DNA of 64,000 nucleotides from Candidatus Competibacter denitrificans Run_A_D11 (GCF_001051235.1 NZ_CBTJ020000020.1:1-64000), one strand, 5' to 3'. Shown: positions 26,611 to 37,290, numbered from the stretch's first letter. Numbers and translations: made by a program. The notes: generated from the letters alone by a model not told the origin.

Positions 26611-27138
26611 ATGCTTCATGCCATTCCCAGCGTTTTCCTCGTCGGCCTGATGGGTGCCGGCAAAACCACCGTCGGCCGCCGGTTGGCCCAGGCATTACGA
26701 TGGGATTTCGCTGACAGCGATCACGAAATCGAACGCCGCGCTGGCGCCAGTATCCCGCTCATCTTCGAGTTAGAGGGCGAGGCCGGTTTTCGGGCGCGCG
26801 AGAAGGCCATGATCGCGGAGCTTACCCAGCGCTCCGCTATCGTGCTCGCCACCGGTGGCGGTTCGGTGCTGAATCCCGATAACCGCCGTTGCTTGATCGG
26901 GCGGGGCTTCGTGGTTTATCTGTGTGCCTCCATTGATGAGTTGGTACGCCGCACCCACCTGGATCATAACCGCCCGTTGTTGCAAACCGCCGACCCTCGG
27001 TCGCGTTTGCTGCAACTCATGGCGCAGCGTGATGCACTCTATCGGGAGGTGGCTGACTGTGTGATTTCGACGGAAGACCAGCCCGTTAAAGAGATCGTAG
27101 GAGAGATCTTGCGACGACTGGAAGCCCATCAACCCTGA
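26611..27138 (+). CDS. aroK: Shikimate kinase
   Basis: A 175-residue kinase forming shikimate 3-phosphate in aromatic amino acid synthesis. P-loop [12 protein letters not shown], shikimate-binding D-S-D-H-E-I-E and R in GFRAREK, GGG in LATGGGS, and RPLL in the lid are all present. The ATG at 26611 aligns with E. coli AroK; the GTG at 26590 would add seven residues. Neither has an obvious Shine-Dalgarno. aroB follows 29 nt later. The pil genes that often precede aroK are absent. Confidence 0.95.
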   Translation: MLHAIPSVFLVGLMGAGKTTVGRRLAQALRWDFADSDHEIERRAGASIPLIFELEGEAGFRAREKAMIAELTQRSAIVLATGGGSVLNPDNRRCLIGRGFVVYLCASIDELVRRTHLDHNRPLLQTADPRSRLLQLMAQRDALYREVADCVISTEDQPVKEIVGEILRRLEAHQP

Positions 27139-27167
27139 AAATCGTCCCTAACTTGGCTCATGCGCTC

Positions 27168-28247
27168 ATGAAAACGCTTTACGTCGAACTCGGTGACCGC
27201 CGCTATCCGATCCACATCGGCCCTGGCTTGCTGGATCAGCCGGAGCTGTTACGCCCCCACCTTCCTGGCCAACAGGTCTTGGTAATCAGCAACACGACAG
27301 TCGCGCCGCTCTATCTTGACCGCGTTCGGGCTGCGCTGACTGGCTTGCGCCATGAAGTGCTTATCCTTCCCGACGGTGAGCAATATAAAACCTTAGCCAC
27401 GCTGGATGCGGTTTTTACTGCGCTACTAAACCACCGATTTGCTCGGGATTGTACGTTGGTGGCACTTGGTGGCGGGGTGATCGGCGATATGGTCGGCTTC
27501 GCGGCCGCCTGTTATCAACGCGGTGTTCACTTCGTCCAGATTCCCACGACGCTGCTCGCGCAGGTCGATTCGTCCGTCGGCGGTAAGACAGCGGTCAATC
27601 ACCCGCTGGGTAAGAACATGATCGGCGCTTTTTATCAGCCAGGCGGCGTGTTGGCGGATACCGATACCCTGGGAACCTTACCGGATCGGGAGCTGCGCGC
27701 CGGGCTGGCCGAGGTCATTAAGTACGGCTTGATTCGCGATCTGCCCTTTTTGGAGTGGTTGGAAGCCAATATTGGGCATTTGCTAGCCCGCGATGCGGCG
27801 GCTCTGACTGAAGCTATCGAACGCTCTTGCCGCAATAAGGCGGAGATCGTGGCGCTGGATGAGCGGGAGACTGGCGAACGCGCCTTGCTTAACCTTGGTC
27901 ATACGTTCGGCCACGCCATTGAAACCGGAATGGGCTATGGGGAATGGCTGCACGGTGAGGCGGTGGCGGTTGGGATGTGCCTGGCGGCAGATTTGTCCAT
28001 GCGGCTGGGTTGGTTGGCTGCGGATGGCGCGGAGCGGGTTCGGGCGTTGCTCGCTCGTGCTGGGTTGCCGCTCGCGCCGCCTGCACAATTGACGGCTGAC
28101 GATTTCTTGCGGTTGATGGCTGTGGATAAAAAGGTCAAAGAGGGTCAGTTGCGGCTGGTGTTGCTACGCAGCCTGGGCCGCGCGACTCTCGTGAGTGGCG
28201 TTGATCCCCACATCCTGCGAAGTACTTTGGAAGACAGTTTTCAGTAG
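27168..28247 (+). CDS. aroB: 3-dehydroquinate synthase
   Basis: A 359-residue NAD- and zinc-dependent enzyme making 3-dehydroquinate from DAHP. It shows LPDGEQYKT, the nucleotide-binding [37 protein letters not shown], and the metal-binding histidines in [12 protein letters not shown] and [10 protein letters not shown]. The ATG at 27168 begins the conserved N-terminus; the frame opens slightly earlier at 27153. It forms an operon with aroK. Confidence 0.97.
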   Translation: MKTLYVELGDRRYPIHIGPGLLDQPELLRPHLPGQQVLVISNTTVAPLYLDRVRAALTGLRHEVLILPDGEQYKTLATLDAVFTALLNHRFARDCTLVALGGGVIGDMVGFAAACYQRGVHFVQIPTTLLAQVDSSVGGKTAVNHPLGKNMIGAFYQPGGVLADTDTLGTLPDRELRAGLAEVIKYGLIRDLPFLEWLEANIGHLLARDAAALTEAIERSCRNKAEIVALDERETGERALLNLGHTFGHAIETGMGYGEWLHGEAVAVGMCLAADLSMRLGWLAADGAERVRALLARAGLPLAPPAQLTADDFLRLMAVDKKVKEGQLRLVLLRSLGRATLVSGVDPHILRSTLEDSFQ

Positions 28248-28248
28248 G

Positions 28249-28278
28249 AAAAGGCGGATTAGCGAACCGCAATCCGCC
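28249..28278 (-). terminator. Terminator of the hemE-NUDIX-CBS unit
   Basis: An 8-bp perfect stem (GGCGGATT with AATCCGCC, 28253-28278), followed on the minus strand by TTTT. It lies between the convergent aroB and CBS-protein genes and could also weakly serve aroB. Confidence 0.65.
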
Positions 28279-28298
28279 AAAAGATTATGCCTACCTGG

Positions 28299-28892
28299 TT
28301 ATTTTGGCGTTTTCGCTTTTTCCAGGTCGGAATAGGTCGTGGGATGATGTGACCGGTCAATATCCAAGCCGAGCTGTAAGCCGATCTGAGAGAGCGAGAA
28401 AATCCCGCGCACCGCCGGTTCGCCGGTTTGAGGATCGGTATCCAGCGCCATCGCATGTTGGCGGTTAACGTGACGGAGGGTCGCGATGATGTCACCCACC
28501 CGCGCTTTCGACACATCTTCCATCAAGAGCACCTCCAGCTTAGGTTTGAGGGTCATGATGTCGGCAACCAGTAAATCTTCCCAGGCGCCGCCTGCCTTGG
28601 TAAGAATGCGTTTCGGTTTTTCGCCTTCGATATCACGACTGGTCAGCAGCCCGACAATGTGGCCGTCGGCATCGCGTACCAGCAGCATACGGACACCCCG
28701 CTTGACCATCATTTCCAACGCCTTGCTGATAGGCGTGGCCAGTTCCGTGGTGTAAGCGGTGACTTGGCTCAAATCGGTCATCACGCTGGTCGCGGGATCG
28801 TCTTCCGTGACGTGCTCCGGCAATTGCTGCCTCGGTCGAAAGTAGCCAGCGGCGCTTTCGAAATGGTGAAACGGAAGCGTTTGATAAGGCAT
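28299..28892 (-). CDS. CBS-domain protein
   Basis: A 197-residue cytosolic protein with two CBS motifs. The first (about 35-90) holds PISKALEMMVKRGVRMLLVRDADGHIVGLLTSRDI. The second (about 108-170) holds V-G-D-I-I-A-T-L-R and ends FSLSQIGLQLGL. Paired CBS domains bind adenine nucleotides and usually regulate a partner; no catalytic domain is fused. It is the third gene after hemE and the NUDIX gene, 78 nt downstream. Function beyond nucleotide sensing is unknown. Confidence 0.82.
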   Translation of the reverse strand: MPYQTLPFHHFESAAGYFRPRQQLPEHVTEDDPATSVMTDLSQVTAYTTELATPISKALEMMVKRGVRMLLVRDADGHIVGLLTSRDIEGEKPKRILTKAGGAWEDLLVADIMTLKPKLEVLLMEDVSKARVGDIIATLRHVNRQHAMALDTDPQTGEPAVRGIFSLSQIGLQLGLDIDRSHHPTTYSDLEKAKTPK

Positions 28893-28970
28893 CGGGAAAC
28901 CTCCGTAGCAATTGCCGAAAAAAGAACAGGTTGCAATAAGTCGAAAACCTTGATCCAGCCCGGCAGCCTT

Positions 28971-29459
28971 TCAACGGCGGCGGGTACGTGCCATGACGCT
29001 ATCGGTCCAGTCCAGAATCGCACGCACGCGCGGGGTCAGCATCTCCCACGCTTCGTCGTGATCAGCCCAGCGGTATTCGCTGTGTTCCGGACGGCCCAAT
29101 TGCGGGTTGGTAGGCAGTTGGACTGCCGTCGTTACCGATTCGGCAATGTAATAACGCGCCACCTTGCGGCCTTGATTATAAGGATAGGTTTCGCGGTACA
29201 CATCGCCCCAGCGAAAGCGCAGGCCGGTTAAAGTCGTTTCCTCCTCTACCTCGCGGACGGCCGCTTGGAGCGGTGACTCATTTAGTTCTACCATGCCTTT
29301 GGGAAAATCCCAGTAGTTATACGCTTTCAATAACAAATAATCGTAGTGGTTCCGGTTCCAATGCACCACCACGACGCCGCACGACAAGATCCGGTGACTA
29401 GCTGCCTCTGTAGGGGTCATCGCCATGGTCCCGCACAGCTCATGCATCGGCTCCCACAT
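28971..29459 (-). CDS. NUDIX hydrolase, Ap4A-hydrolase-like
   Basis: A 162-residue pyrophosphohydrolase with the Nudix box G-x5-E-x7-REVEEE (final Gly replaced by Thr) after WDFPKGMVE, the arrangement typical of asymmetric diadenosine tetraphosphate hydrolases. The start is uncertain: ATG codons at 29459, 29447, 29426 and 29420 are possible. The first overlaps hemE by 20 nt, which would give translational coupling. It lies within a hemE-led unit. Confidence 0.83.
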   Translation of the reverse strand: MWEPMHELCGTMAMTPTEAASHRILSCGVVVVHWNRNHYDYLLLKAYNYWDFPKGMVELNESPLQAAVREVEEETTLTGLRFRWGDVYRETYPYNQGRKVARYYIAESVTTAVQLPTNPQLGRPEHSEYRWADHDEAWEMLTPRVRAILDWTDSVMARTRRR

Positions 29460-30516
29460 GATAGGACGGGCTTTCTGCTAGGACCGCCTCGACGAGGGCC
29501 TGGACATGTTCAGGATCGGTCCAGGGTTGAATCCCGTGGCCGAGATTGAAGATGTGACCGCAACCGGAGCCGAAATCGGCGAGGGTTTGTGCAACTTGTT
29601 GACGGATACTTGTCGGGGACGCGGCCAGCGCGGCGGGATCTAGATTGCCTTGTAAGGCGACGCGCGTTCCGATCCGGCGACGCGCATCACCTAAGTCCAC
29701 CGTCCAATCGACGCCCACTGCGTCACAACCGGTTGCCGCGATGTCCTCCAACCAGGCTCCACCCCCCTTGGTGAAAAGAATGATTGGAACTCGCTGGCCG
29801 TTTGCTTCGCAAGCTACCTCGGCGACGATCCTCGCCATATAGGCCAAGGAGAAGTCCCGGTAAGCGCGCGGGGCGAGCACGCCACCCCAGGTATCGAACA
29901 CCATCAACGCTTGCGCACCAGCAGCGACTTGCGCACTCAGATAGGCAATCACCGCTTGGGTGTTGATCCCCAGAAGCTGATGCAGCAGCGTGGGTTGATC
30001 GTAAAGCAAACCTTTGATCCGCGAAAAATCCTTGCTAGAGCCGCCCTCAACCATGTAGGTCGCCAGCGTCCAGGGGCTGCCGGCGAAGCCAATGAGCGGA
30101 ACCCGGCCTGCGAGTTCGTGGCGAATCACTCGCACCGCATCCATCACATAGCGTAGTTCAACTTCCGGATCGGGCACGAAGAGTCGGCCAATGTCAGCAG
30201 CCGAGCGAACCGGTCGCTCGAAGATCGGCCCCTCTCCTTCGCTGAAGGAAAGCCCTAGCGCCATGGCGTCGGGAATGGTCAGAATGTCCGAGAACAGAAT
30301 CGCCGCGTCTAAGGGGAAGCGTGCCAGCGGCTGCAAAGTGACTTCGCACGCCAGTTCAGGTGTTCTGCACAACGCAAGAAAATGACCGGCGCGGGCACGA
30401 GTCGCGCGGTATTCGGGCAAATAACGCCCGGCTTGGCGCATCAACCAAACCGGCGTCCGATCCGTGGGCTGTCGGCGCAGCGCTCGCAGCAGGCGATCAT
30501 TCCGCAATGGCATCAT
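29440..30516 (-). CDS. hemE: Uroporphyrinogen decarboxylase
   Basis: A 358-residue cofactor-free enzyme that decarboxylates uroporphyrinogen III to coproporphyrinogen III in haem synthesis. Signatures are [28 protein letters not shown] (here [12 protein letters not shown]) and a [22 protein letters not shown] block. Length equals the family standard. The first two codons are both ATG and either could start. It heads the minus-strand unit with the NUDIX and CBS genes. Confidence 0.97.
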   Translation of the reverse strand: MMPLRNDRLLRALRRQPTDRTPVWLMRQAGRYLPEYRATRARAGHFLALCRTPELACEVTLQPLARFPLDAAILFSDILTIPDAMALGLSFSEGEGPIFERPVRSAADIGRLFVPDPEVELRYVMDAVRVIRHELAGRVPLIGFAGSPWTLATYMVEGGSSKDFSRIKGLLYDQPTLLHQLLGINTQAVIAYLSAQVAAGAQALMVFDTWGGVLAPRAYRDFSLAYMARIVAEVACEANGQRVPIILFTKGGGAWLEDIAATGCDAVGVDWTVDLGDARRRIGTRVALQGNLDPAALAASPTSIRQQVAQTLADFGSGCGHIFNLGHGIQPWTDPEHVQALVEAVLAESPSYHVGADA

Positions 30517-31009
30517 GCGGTTACTCGTAACCTGTTCAGGTCGAAACCACGAAGGTTTTTACAAATTGCGGACGACACAAGCCCCGTATGAGAGAAGTTA
30601 GACACATGGATGGCTCCAAAAATTGGCTTGGGCAAGCAGCAAACCGTTATAGGTTCAATGTTGCCGGTCAGATAGCGCGGAGGCGCACTACAATACCCTT
30701 GGAGGCGGCAGTGGGGCGCGGGTTCCCCGGCTTAGTAGGCGACGGAACATTCCTTGCACATTTTCCGCTGTCCGAAGCTAAGTATACTGCCTGGCGGGTC
30801 TGATGGGCAAACGAGTGGTCGATTACCTTTTGAATTCCAATATTTTTCTTAGAAGCAATGATTTTTGCCAACCAACTGACCGGCCGACGGAAATTTGGCG
30901 TGTCGGTTATGAGATCGCCGGCGTTTGATCGTCTGGTATCGGCATGGCTCTTCGCATACAAGTTAGGTGGGCGCAACGAGTGATCCAGTTAACAAGGGGT
31001 ATCTAAAAG
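30517..31009. other. Intergenic region between hemE and the CheZ-like gene
   Basis: About 490 nt between divergent genes with no gene I can support. A -10-like TATACT lies at 30783-30788 on the plus strand without a good -35. A short imperfect palindrome ACCTG-TT-CAGGT lies at 30530-30541 near the hemE start. A small open frame here looks like chance. Confidence 0.45.
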
Positions 31010-31606
31010 ATGACGCAAGATAGTTTATCCGGTTCGACTGCGCGTAACCCGGATCTCGATTGGTCCCAAATCCGTGAGACCATCCTCATGCTGGCCCTTT
31101 CGGTCGCGCAGATCGAAATGTCAATGCGGGACAGTGATGGTTCGGTGGAGGTACTCAGTAATTCTTTTACCTCAATGGCCGGTCAGGTGAAGATGATCGA
31201 GCGCACCGCCGCCAGCTTGCCAGAGAGCGCAGAAACCACCGAGGCCAGAGCCGCGATCATCGAAAACTGCGCTAGTGTCGGTGACATGATGCGTTCCGCC
31301 ATTGTGGCTTTCCAATTTTACGACAAACTGACTCAGCGCCTCAATCACGTTACATCCAGCCTCGGTAGCTTGGCGGATTTAATCTCTGATGTGCGACGGC
31401 TGTACAACCCTTACGAATGGCTTGGCATGCAGGAGAAGATCAGATCGCGCTACACCATGGAAGAGGAACGGCTGATGTTTGAGGCCATCATGCAAGGGAA
31501 AACGATCAAGCAGGCCCTGGTGTTGTATGTGCAAGCGATGGAAGAAAAGAAGCATAAAACAGGCAGTGGTGGTGCGAGTCCTGATGAAGAAGTCGAGCTG
31601 TTTTAG
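31010..31606 (+). CDS. CheZ-like helical protein (putative phosphatase)
   Basis: A 198-residue, almost wholly alpha-helical soluble protein. The helix I-V-A-F-Q-F-Y-D-K-L-T-Q-R-L places Asp105 and Gln109 as D-x3-Q, the spacing of the catalytic Asp and Gln in the phosphatase CheZ (DLTGQ). The rest matches no family I recognise; the acidic C-terminus (P-D-E-E-V-E-L-F) could be a response-regulator-binding tail, as in CheZ. No chemotaxis genes are nearby. AAGGGG precedes the ATG. A CheZ-type role is inference from one motif. Confidence 0.6.
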   Translation: MTQDSLSGSTARNPDLDWSQIRETILMLALSVAQIEMSMRDSDGSVEVLSNSFTSMAGQVKMIERTAASLPESAETTEARAAIIENCASVGDMMRSAIVAFQFYDKLTQRLNHVTSSLGSLADLISDVRRLYNPYEWLGMQEKIRSRYTMEEERLMFEAIMQGKTIKQALVLYVQAMEEKKHKTGSGGASPDEEVELF

Positions 31607-31612
31607 GCATCA

Positions 31613-31650
31613 CCGTTTGCCGCCACCCGGATGGCTGGCGGCACGGTTTG
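31613..31650 (+). terminator. Possible terminator after the CheZ-like gene
   Basis: A hairpin with stems CCG/CGG and GCCGCCA/TGGCGGC separated by a small internal loop, followed only by TTTG. The T-run is short, so termination would be partial. It lies between convergent genes. Confidence 0.45.
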
Positions 31651-31693
31651 TTAGTTCTGGTTCTCGTTTGACCGGAGCAAAAACCCTTGAGGA

Positions 31694-33979
31694 CTAAATG
31701 CGATAGCGGCGTCGTAAGGCATATTCCTGGGCATCCACAGTCGCAATCGCGGTCATATTGATGATGCGCCTGGCGGTGGCCGAGCGGGTTAAAATGTGTG
31801 CCGGTTTGGCCAAACCGAGCGTGATTGGGCCGACTGAAACCGCGTTTGTCACCTCTTTCAGCAGGTTATGCGAGATATTAGCGGCATCGGCGTTCGGCAT
31901 GATCAACAGATTGGCTGAGCCTTTCAACGGCGAATGCAGGAAGGCTCGATTCCGCAGCTCTTCCGATAAGGCAGCATCGCCGCGCATTTCGCCATCCACT
32001 TCCAAATCAGGTGCTCGTTGCCGAATCAGTTGCAGGGCTTCCGCCATCTTGCGCGCTTGGCGGGATTTGTGGGAGCCAAAATTGGAGTGCGAGAGCAGCG
32101 CTACCTTCGGCGCGACGAAGCGACCGACTTCTTCGGCGGCCAACAAAGTGATATCGGCGATTTCTTCCGCCGTGGGATCGGCATTGATGTCGGTATCGCA
32201 GAAGAACAGTGGGCCGTAGGAGGTAATCAGCATGTTCATCGCCGCTGGCTTTTTGACGCCTTCCCGCAAGCCGATGATATCTAAAATATATTCGATATGA
32301 TCGGGATAACCACCGATCAAACCGCACAATAAGGTATCGGCATAACCAAGGCGCAATAACAGCGCGCCAATAACGGTCGCGCGGGTATTGACTCGGACCC
32401 GCGCCTTGTTGGGATCGACCCCATAACGACCGCGCAATTTATGATATTCCTGCCAGCATTCCTCGTAATATGGGTTGTTTTGCGGGTCGATGATCTCAAA
32501 ATCTTGGTCAGGGCGGATGCGCAGGCCCAGTTCGGCAATGCGTTGTTCGATCCGCCCGCGCCGCCCGATCAGAATGGGTTTGGCGAGACCGTCATCAATG
32601 ACGCCCTGGATGGCCCACAGCATCCGTTCTTCCTCGGCTTGTGCGTAGATAATGCGCTTGCGGTCGGCCTTGGCACGGTCAAACACCGGCCGCATGATCT
32701 GGCCGGAACGATAGACTCGCTGACTTAGTTGGGTGTGATAAGCGGCGAAATCCTGGATCGGCCGCGTGGCGACGCCGCTCTCCATCGCCGCCTTGGCAAC
32801 CGCCAGCGGCAGGGTTAGCAGTAAGCGTGGTTCAAACGGTTTCGGGATCAGGTATTCCGGGCCGAAGCCGATTTGTTGGTCACCGTAGGCGGCGGTTTCT
32901 TCCTGGGAATGCGGTTGGCGAGCCAGCTCGGCTAGCGCACGCACGCAGGCCAATTGCATCGCCTTGTTGATGGTCGTCGCGCCCACATCCAGCGCACCAC
33001 GAAAGATGTAAGGAAAACACAGTACATTGTTGACTTGATTAGGATAATCAGAGCGGCCGGTGGCGATGATCGAATCGGGGCGCACGGCTTTGGCGTCCTC
33101 CGGCATAATCTCCGGCACCGGATTGGCCAACGCCAAAATCAGCGGTTTGACAGCCATGGTCTTGACCATTTCGCCGGTGAGCACGCCAGCCTTGGACAAA
33201 CCCAGAAAAATATCCGCGCCGACTGTGGCATCGGCCAAGGTACGTGCGGGCGTATCGGCGGCGTAAGCCGCTTTCTCAGGGTCGAGGTTACCTCGCCCTT
33301 GAAAGATCACGCCCCGACTATCGCAGACGATGACGTGTTCCCGCTTCAATCCCAGTTCAAGCAACAAATCCAGGCAGGCGATGCCGGCGGCGCCCGCGCC
33401 GGAGGTCACCACTTTTACATCGCCAATCTTCTTACCCACCAGCGATAAAGCGTTGAGCACGGCGGCAGCGGTGATAATCGCGGTGCCGTGCTGATCATCG
33501 TGAAATACCGGAATCTTCATCCGATCCCGCAACTGGCGTTCGATATAGAAACATTCCGGGGCTTTGATGTCTTCCAGGTTGATGCCGCCGAAGCTTGGCT
33601 CCAGGCTGGCGATAATCTCGACCAGCTTGTCGGGATCGCGTTCGCTGATTTCGATATCGAACACATCGACACCGGCGAATTTTTTGAACAGGACCCCTTT
33701 GCCTTCCATCACCGGCTTGGCGGCGAGTGGGCCGATGTCGCCCAGACCCAGCACTGCCGTCCCATTGGTGATGACCGCAACCAAGTTGCCTCGCGCGGTG
33801 ACGGTAGATACTTCACCGGGGTCTTGCACGATCACTTCACAGGCAGCGGCAACGCCAGGGGAATAGGCCAGCGCGAGGTCGTGTTGGCTGGCAAGGGGCT
33901 TGGTCGGAGTGACTTCGATCTTGCCGTAGGGAAGCATACGGTGATAGCGCAGGGCGCTTTCGTTGAAATCGTCGGCCAT
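31694..33979 (-). CDS. maeB: NADP-dependent malic enzyme with phosphotransacetylase-like domain
   Basis: A 761-residue protein that oxidatively decarboxylates malate to pyruvate with NADP. Residues 1-~420 hold the malic enzyme ([19 protein letters not shown], the Rossmann motif [10 protein letters not shown]). Residues ~430-761 form a phosphotransacetylase-like domain, which in MaeB proteins is regulatory (acetyl-CoA responsive) rather than catalytic. Length is nearly that of E. coli MaeB (759). The ATG at 33979 was chosen, with AAGGAA upstream. It is divergent from a fumarase gene, so the fumarate-malate-pyruvate steps are clustered. Confidence 0.95.
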   Translation of the reverse strand: MADDFNESALRYHRMLPYGKIEVTPTKPLASQHDLALAYSPGVAAACEVIVQDPGEVSTVTARGNLVAVITNGTAVLGLGDIGPLAAKPVMEGKGVLFKKFAGVDVFDIEISERDPDKLVEIIASLEPSFGGINLEDIKAPECFYIERQLRDRMKIPVFHDDQHGTAIITAAAVLNALSLVGKKIGDVKVVTSGAGAAGIACLDLLLELGLKREHVIVCDSRGVIFQGRGNLDPEKAAYAADTPARTLADATVGADIFLGLSKAGVLTGEMVKTMAVKPLILALANPVPEIMPEDAKAVRPDSIIATGRSDYPNQVNNVLCFPYIFRGALDVGATTINKAMQLACVRALAELARQPHSQEETAAYGDQQIGFGPEYLIPKPFEPRLLLTLPLAVAKAAMESGVATRPIQDFAAYHTQLSQRVYRSGQIMRPVFDRAKADRKRIIYAQAEEERMLWAIQGVIDDGLAKPILIGRRGRIEQRIAELGLRIRPDQDFEIIDPQNNPYYEECWQEYHKLRGRYGVDPNKARVRVNTRATVIGALLLRLGYADTLLCGLIGGYPDHIEYILDIIGLREGVKKPAAMNMLITSYGPLFFCDTDINADPTAEEIADITLLAAEEVGRFVAPKVALLSHSNFGSHKSRQARKMAEALQLIRQRAPDLEVDGEMRGDAALSEELRNRAFLHSPLKGSANLLIMPNADAANISHNLLKEVTNAVSVGPITLGLAKPAHILTRSATARRIINMTAIATVDAQEYALRRRYRI

Positions 33980-34196
33980 GTTGGGGCGGTTCCTTGAAGT
34001 TGGAGAGGGGGATTTAGCCTGGCGCAAGCAGAGGTCAGGCGTTTGTAAGCGTCGATAGCTTTAAAGTGTAGCAACTCGTTGGGTAAACGCGGTTGGCACA
34101 GCGCCGCCGGAGGTGCGGGAATGCGGTAAAATGCTGGGCGTTATCTCCCTATCCAGACGCGAAACCGCGTCTGATTCCTCGCCTGTTGGAGCTACC

Positions 34197-35711
34197 ATGA
34201 CCACGATCCGTCAAGATGATTTCATTCAAAGCATCGCCGATGCCTTTCAGTTCATTAGTTATTACCACCCCGTCGATTACATCAAGGCACTAGCCCAAGC
34301 CTACGAACGTGAAGAAAGCCCGGCCGCTAAGGATGCTATCGCCCAAATTCTGATCAATTCGCGGATGTGCGCCGAAGGCCATCGCCCGATTTGCCAAGAC
34401 ACCGGCATCGCGCTGGTATTTCTCAAAGTCGGCATGGAGGTGCATTGGGATGCCAAGCTGTCGGTGCAGGAGATGGTGAATGAAGGCGTGCGTCGCGCTT
34501 ATCTCAATCCCGACAATAAGCTGCGTGCCTCGGTGCTGCATGATCCGGCTGGCAAGCGGCAGAATTCCAAAGATAACACGCCAGCGGTGGTTCACTATGA
34601 AATCGTGCCCGGCCATCACCTTGAAGTCATTTGCGCGGCCAAGGGCGGCGGTTCGGAGGCTAAATCGAAGTTTGCAATGCTCAATCCCTCCGATGATCTG
34701 GTGGACTGGGTATTAAAAACCGTGCCGCTGATGGGGGCCGGCTGGTGTCCGCCTGGTATTTTAGGCGTCGGCATCGGTGGTACACCCGAAAAAGCCTTCA
34801 TGCTGGCCAAGGAATCGTTGATGGCCCCGGTCGATATCCAGGAATTGATCGCCCGTGGTCCCAAGAATCGCGCTGAAGAATTGCGCCTCGAACTGTATGA
34901 GAAGGTGAACGCACTCGGTATCGGCGCGCAAGGCTTGGGTGGCTTGACTACCGTGCTGGATGTCAAGGTGTTGGATTACCCGACCCATGCGGCTAACTTA
35001 CCGATTGCCATGGTGCCGAACTGTGCGGCGACCCGTCACGTTCATTTCCATCTGGATGGCAGCGGCCCGGCCATGCTAACGCCACCGAGCCTAGACGATT
35101 GGCCGAAATTGACCTACGCTCCTACTAATGCCCGGCGCATCGATTTAGCAACGGTTACCCGGGAAGATGTCACATGTTGGAAGACGGGCGACGTCTTGCT
35201 GTTAAACGGCAAACTATTGACCGGTCGTGATGCAGCGCATAAGCGCATGACCGACATGTTGAACGCAGGCCAGAAGCTGCCAGTCGATTTCACTAATCGC
35301 TTTATTTATTACGTCGGCCCGGTCGATCCGGTGCGCGATGAAGTGGTTGGGCCTGCCGGTCCGACGACCGCAACCCGAATGGACAAATTTACCCGACAAA
35401 TGCTAGAGCAGACCGGTTTGTTGGGCATGGTCGGTAAATCCGAGCGCGGTCAGATTGCCATTGACGCGATCAAGGATAACCAGGCGGTGTATCTGATGGC
35501 GGTCGGTGGCGCGGCTTATTTGGTGTCCAAGGCGATCAAGGGGGCCAAAGTGTTGGCGTTTGAGGACCTGGGGATGGAGGCGATTTATGAATTCGAGGTT
35601 AAGGATATGCCGGTGACGGTGGCGGTGGATTCCAAGGGTTCCAGCGTCCATAAGACTGGGCCGAAAGAATGGCAGGCCAAGATCGGCAAGATTCCGGTGG
35701 TAGAGGCATAG
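34197..35711 (+). CDS. Class I fumarate hydratase (Fe-S)
   Basis: A 504-residue oxygen-sensitive enzyme interconverting fumarate and malate with a [4Fe-4S] cluster. It is a fusion of alpha and beta parts: RPICQDTGIA and PNCAATRHVHF carry conserved cluster cysteines, and WCPPGILGVGIGG is also present. The C-terminal part holds LLLNGKLLTGRDAAHKRM and GPTTATRMD. GGAG lies upstream of the ATG at 34197. A hairpin terminator follows. Confidence 0.94.
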   Translation: MTTIRQDDFIQSIADAFQFISYYHPVDYIKALAQAYEREESPAAKDAIAQILINSRMCAEGHRPICQDTGIALVFLKVGMEVHWDAKLSVQEMVNEGVRRAYLNPDNKLRASVLHDPAGKRQNSKDNTPAVVHYEIVPGHHLEVICAAKGGGSEAKSKFAMLNPSDDLVDWVLKTVPLMGAGWCPPGILGVGIGGTPEKAFMLAKESLMAPVDIQELIARGPKNRAEELRLELYEKVNALGIGAQGLGGLTTVLDVKVLDYPTHAANLPIAMVPNCAATRHVHFHLDGSGPAMLTPPSLDDWPKLTYAPTNARRIDLATVTREDVTCWKTGDVLLLNGKLLTGRDAAHKRMTDMLNAGQKLPVDFTNRFIYYVGPVDPVRDEVVGPAGPTTATRMDKFTRQMLEQTGLLGMVGKSERGQIAIDAIKDNQAVYLMAVGGAAYLVSKAIKGAKVLAFEDLGMEAIYEFEVKDMPVTVAVDSKGSSVHKTGPKEWQAKIGKIPVVEA

Positions 35712-35739
35712 CACGAACCGCACGGCATGATTTGACGGT

Positions 35740-35775
35740 AAAGTCGGATTGCTCGACGATCCGACTTTGCGATTT
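35740..35775 (+). terminator. Terminator of the fumarase gene
   Basis: A 10-bp perfect stem (AAAGTCGGAT with ATCCGACTTT, 35740-35768) and a 9-nt loop, followed by GCGATTT. The stem is strong but the T tract is partly inside the stem. Confidence 0.6.
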
Positions 35776-35918
35776 GCGCTGAATTGATATTTCGAAAAAT
35801 GATACCCGATTTGACTTGTAGCTTTCAGTGATCGGCCGGATTGATTTTTTTCTATCTTGCAATTTTCTTGTGCCACACGTTAGTTGCGGGAGTTCACCCA
35901 ATAAGGCAAACACTAATC

Positions 35919-36464
35919 ATGTCTGCTCAGCAGCTTTTTGATGTTTTGTTATCCATAAAAACGGATGAAAAATCCGGTAAGCTTTATATCTATGTAAAAG
36001 AAAGTAATACCAGGCATATCGGGACGATTATCGTTGGAAATGGCGAGATTAGTAGCATCACATTCTTGCGGAAAACCGGCGGACTGGCCTTAGAAGAAAT
36101 ATTATCACTCAATGTTGAGGGTGTTGTTTTTTTACAACAATCTGGAGTGGCAGCGAATGAAAAATCCCCAGATGCGCCGGCCATACACACTGTTCTGTGG
36201 AATTTGAAAAATAAATTGACCTCCTCTGGGATTGGGGTTGGTGGTCTAAAAACAGCAGATATTCGGAAGGAAGTAGAAGAAATTCTTAAAAAAATCTACG
36301 GCCCTGGAATAATAAAAGAAATTGACAGGATCGCAAATACGTATTTGATAGAGCAGAATCCTGAAGGATTTCTGGAGCAATGCAAGCTGAAAGCTCAGCT
36401 TATGCTGAGCAAGGATCAAGTCGAAAAACTATTCAAGCCATTATATGAAAAATTGAAGACGTAA
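35919..36464 (+). CDS. DUF4388-like two-domain protein
   Basis: A 181-residue protein. Residues ~5-80 read like a DUF4388/PatA-type domain (L-F-D-V-L-L-S-I ... K-S-G-K-L-Y-I ... G-T-I-I-V-G-N-G-E-I ... L-N-V-E-G-V-V-F-L). Residues ~115-181 hold E-E-I-L-K-K-I-Y-G-P-G-I-I-K-E-I, resembling small helical domains found beside DUF4388 in signalling proteins. Both calls are by pattern only. The gene is clearly A+T-richer than its neighbours (many AAA and TTT codons), a sign of recent arrival. The ATG at 35919 has weak AAGG upstream. Confidence 0.6.
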   Translation: MSAQQLFDVLLSIKTDEKSGKLYIYVKESNTRHIGTIIVGNGEISSITFLRKTGGLALEEILSLNVEGVVFLQQSGVAANEKSPDAPAIHTVLWNLKNKLTSSGIGVGGLKTADIRKEVEEILKKIYGPGIIKEIDRIANTYLIEQNPEGFLEQCKLKAQLMLSKDQVEKLFKPLYEKLKT

Positions 36465-36510
36465 AATTGCTACCTTCACAAATTTGAACAATCCTTCTTA
36501 AGGAAATCTA

Positions 36511-37278
36511 ATGAGCTTATTCTCTGTAGCCTTAATATTTGTTTGGATCATATCAGGTCTTTTGATCTTGGCTTTTCTGGCCTTAGATATTGATCCAGTA
36601 TTTCGCTTGTATTATTCAAATATCTTGCAAATTGTTTCTGCAATGTTAGGCGCTTTATTCTGCTATCGAACGGCACTGGTTCTGCCAAACGCCAACCCTA
36701 TGCGCACTGTCTGGTGGTTGTTCGGTACTGCGCTTTTCGCTTGGGGGGCAGGGGCAGTCATGTTTAGCACGTATCCCTTGCTCAATGACGGCCAGGAAAC
36801 GCCTTTTCCATATTATTCGGATATTGGCTATCTTTCTCTAATCCCCTTTGCAGTGAGCGCATTGCTCTTATTTAAGAAAAACTTGGGTGTCGTTTCTCCA
36901 CTTTGGGGAAAAATTCTTGCAGTGATCTTTTTTATTGGTGGTCTATATATTTCGGTAATGGCAAACTGGAATGGCCTTTTTAGTGAAGGCTTGGTTTTGC
37001 CATTGGTTTCAGCTTTTTATATGTTGTTTGATCCAATTCTTCTTATGACGGTTATGCTGGTCGCCTCTGGATTGTCAGGTGGCGTGGCGTCTAGTTCAGC
37101 GTGGTTTATCATGATAGGGTTGGTTCTCTATTTCATCGGCGATCAAGCGTACACGTATTTGGTATTTACCAAACAATATGCTTCAGGCTCACCAATCGAT
37201 ATCTTTTGGGTACTCGGTTTTGCCATGATCGCTGTGGCGGCCATGCTCACCCACGCTTTGTTTAAAGGTAATCGTTGA
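36511..37278 (+). CDS. Multi-pass membrane protein of unknown function
   Basis: A 255-residue integral membrane protein with about seven or eight hydrophobic segments spread over the full length and short polar loops. The loop P-Y-Y-S-D-I-G-Y-L after segment three recalls the membrane sensor halves of some diguanylate cyclases and histidine kinases, but no output domain is fused. AAGGAA lies 7 nt before the ATG. It is A+T-rich, like the gene before it, and ends 12 nt before the CorA-like gene, so the three may form one unit. Confidence 0.7.
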   Translation: MSLFSVALIFVWIISGLLILAFLALDIDPVFRLYYSNILQIVSAMLGALFCYRTALVLPNANPMRTVWWLFGTALFAWGAGAVMFSTYPLLNDGQETPFPYYSDIGYLSLIPFAVSALLLFKKNLGVVSPLWGKILAVIFFIGGLYISVMANWNGLFSEGLVLPLVSAFYMLFDPILLMTVMLVASGLSGGVASSSAWFIMIGLVLYFIGDQAYTYLVFTKQYASGSPIDIFWVLGFAMIAVAAMLTHALFKGNR

Positions 37279-37290
37279 GGGCGGCGTGTT

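Noticed and set aside
30530..30541. LexA-type operator ACCTG-TT-CAGGT before hemE
   Set aside because: The arm spacing does not match the CTGT-N8-ACAG SOS box and a hemE SOS link is not expected.
30588..30803. Small protein gene between hemE and the CheZ-like gene
   Set aside because: A 71-codon frame with no Shine-Dalgarno, no recognisable domain and an unlikely composition.
33488..33997. Long plus-strand frame opposite maeB
   Set aside because: It is the antisense shadow of a fully conserved malic enzyme gene with no independent signals.
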